Positions 5,179 through 5,927 of a stretch of 5,927 bases of DNA are shown here, piece after piece; within the stretch, counting starts at the first letter, position 1; each line of letters opens with the position of its first letter. Under the pieces are notes generated by a model. It saw only the letters and a program-made list of their open reading frames with translations. It did no database searches and was not told where the DNA came from. Origin of the DNA: JAWLGW01 sp964569055 (GTDB taxonomy: Bacteria; Planctomycetota; J058); NCBI GenBank assembly GCA_964569055.1, contig CAZMSZ010000441.1, forward strand, positions 1 through 5,927, written 5' to 3'. The position numbers and the translations under genes were made by a program.

Positions 5179-5927
5179 GCGCCCGGGCCCGGCAGGCGCG
5201 GCGCGCCCGCGCGCTCGAGCTCCCACAGCTTGAGGTGGCGCTGCAGCACGTAGAACGCGCCCAGCATGGCCACGAACAGGCCGTGCACGCCGTCGAGGAA
5301 GCCCGCCTTGAGGAAGTACGCGCGCACGAACCGCGCGGGCGGCGAGAGGAGGAGGCGCCACAGCCGGAAGCGCTCGCCCTCCTGGTAGCGCGCGCGCGCC
5401 ATGATCGTGGTGTAGCCGTTCATTTTCTGCAGGTGATCGGCGAGGTCGCGATACGAGTAGTGCTGAATGTCCCCGCGCAGCCGCTCCACCCGCCCCGGCC
5501 CCGGCTCGACCCGATCGTGCGGGTTGCGGCCGCCCCAGCGCGCCTGCCCGCGCCGCCACGCGCGCAGCTTGCGGTCGGGATACCAGCCGCCGTGGCGGAT
5601 CCAGCGGCCGAGGTAGAACGTGATCCGCGGCATGCTGAACCCGACCACGTCCGCGGGCGCGGCGGCGAGCGCCGCCTGGAGCTCGCTGACCAGCTCGGGG
5701 CTGAGCCGCTCGTCGGCGTCGAGGCTCACGATCCACTCGCAGCTCGCCTGCTCGGCCGCGAAGTTCTTCTGCTCGACGTGACCGGGGAACGGCCGCTCGA
5801 TCACCTTCGCGCCGCGCTCGCGCGCGAGCTGCGCGGTGCCGTCGGTCGAGCACGAGTCGACCACGATCACCTCGTCGACCCAGGCCAGGCTGTCGAGGCA
5901 GGGCCCGAGCCGGTCGACCTCGTTGAA
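5175..5927 (-). CDS. Glycosyltransferase family 2, WaaE/KdtX-like, N-terminus beyond window
   Basis: 250 residues are visible. The frame is open to the window edge, where FNEVDRLGPCLDSL matches the start of GT2 domains (usual pattern TxNE...CLxSL), so only about 10-20 N-terminal residues are missing. The GTG at 5870 is internal and not the start. GT-A motifs follow: VIVVDSCSTDGT (20-31), the nucleotide-binding acid D24, and the metal-binding DAD in VSLDADERLS (67-76). The stretch LGRWIRHGGWYPDRKLR (106-122), PHDRV (136-140) and HYSYRDLADHLQKMN (156-170) is typical of the WaaE/KdtX group of LPS-core transferases. A hydrophobic, probably membrane-attached region at about 190-225 (LLLSPPARF, then FLDGVHGLFVAMLGAFYVL) is also usual for this group. 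It likely adds a glucose-type residue to inner-core heptose, by analogy only. It is the most upstream gene seen, and its stop overlaps the next gene by four bases. Confidence 0.93.
   Translation of the reverse strand, partial: FNEVDRLGPCLDSLAWVDEVIVVDSCSTDGTAQLARERGAKVIERPFPGHVEQKNFAAEQASCEWIVSLDADERLSPELVSELQAALAAAPADVVGFSMPRITFYLGRWIRHGGWYPDRKLRAWRRGQARWGGRNPHDRVEPGPGRVERLRGDIQHYSYRDLADHLQKMNGYTTIMARARYQEGERFRLWRLLLSPPARFVRAYFLKAGFLDGVHGLFVAMLGAFYVLQRHLKLWELERAGAPRLPGPGA

Noticed and set aside
2455..5253. Long plus-strand open frame of 932 codons, and others at 327-1784 and 1394-2602
   Set aside because: They are antisense to genes with clear family motifs. Their translations are Gly/Ala/Arg/His-rich without domain signatures, and the longest runs through the N gap. 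Such frames arise from GC-rich codon bias on the opposite strand.
5175..5870. GT2 start at the GTG at 5870
   Set aside because: The reading frame continues upstream to the window edge with conserved GT2 sequence (FNEVDRLGPCLDSL), so this GTG is internal.
1..5927. CRISPR array, transposon ends or defence-type gene set
   Set aside because: I saw no regularly spaced direct repeats, transposase motifs or terminal inverted repeats. Every gene except the one of unknown function fits ordinary surface-glycan synthesis.

Overview
This is a very GC-rich window (coding third positions almost always G or C by eye). It carries part of a lipopolysaccharide (LPS) or other surface-glycan assembly operon from a Gram-negative bacterium. 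LPS-kinase-type domains beside a WaaE/KdtX-like glycosyltransferase imply an outer membrane. The base composition, the GTG starts and the gene set would fit Myxococcota or a related deltaproteobacterial-type lineage, but no marker here fixes the taxon. A run of exactly 100 Ns shows this is a scaffolded draft assembly, probably a metagenome or a fragmented genome.

All recognisable genes lie on the minus strand. In transcription order (right to left) they are: a family-2 glycosyltransferase that runs off the right edge (5175-5927); a GT-B family-4 glycosyltransferase whose C-terminus falls in the assembly gap (4229-5178); the 100-N gap (4129-4228); a protein with two tandem LPS-kinase domains whose start is lost in the gap (2431-4128); a second complete family-4 glycosyltransferase (1223-2434); and a complete protein of unknown function (183-1226). 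Wherever a gene junction can be read, the genes overlap by four bases (GTGA, GTGA, ATGA), so this is a tightly coupled operon. A tRNA-Gly(CCC)-like gene follows, and its 5' end overlaps the stop codon of the last gene. Two strong hairpins near the left edge (62-85 and 1-44) are likely terminators, and the outer one looks bidirectional.

The working model is that the GT2 and two GT4 enzymes add sugars to the LPS inner/outer core on the cytoplasmic face of the inner membrane. The double kinase would phosphorylate core sugars (Kdo or heptose positions). The last protein, which has a folded N-terminal domain, a disordered linker and a helical C-terminus, is co-translated with them and has no assigned role. 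The most notable points are the two-domain kinase with both active sites apparently intact, the unknown protein coupled to the pathway, and the tRNA-Gly whose 3' half is textbook but whose 5' half pairs poorly and runs into a coding region. I found no CRISPR array, transposon or convincing new defence-type system.
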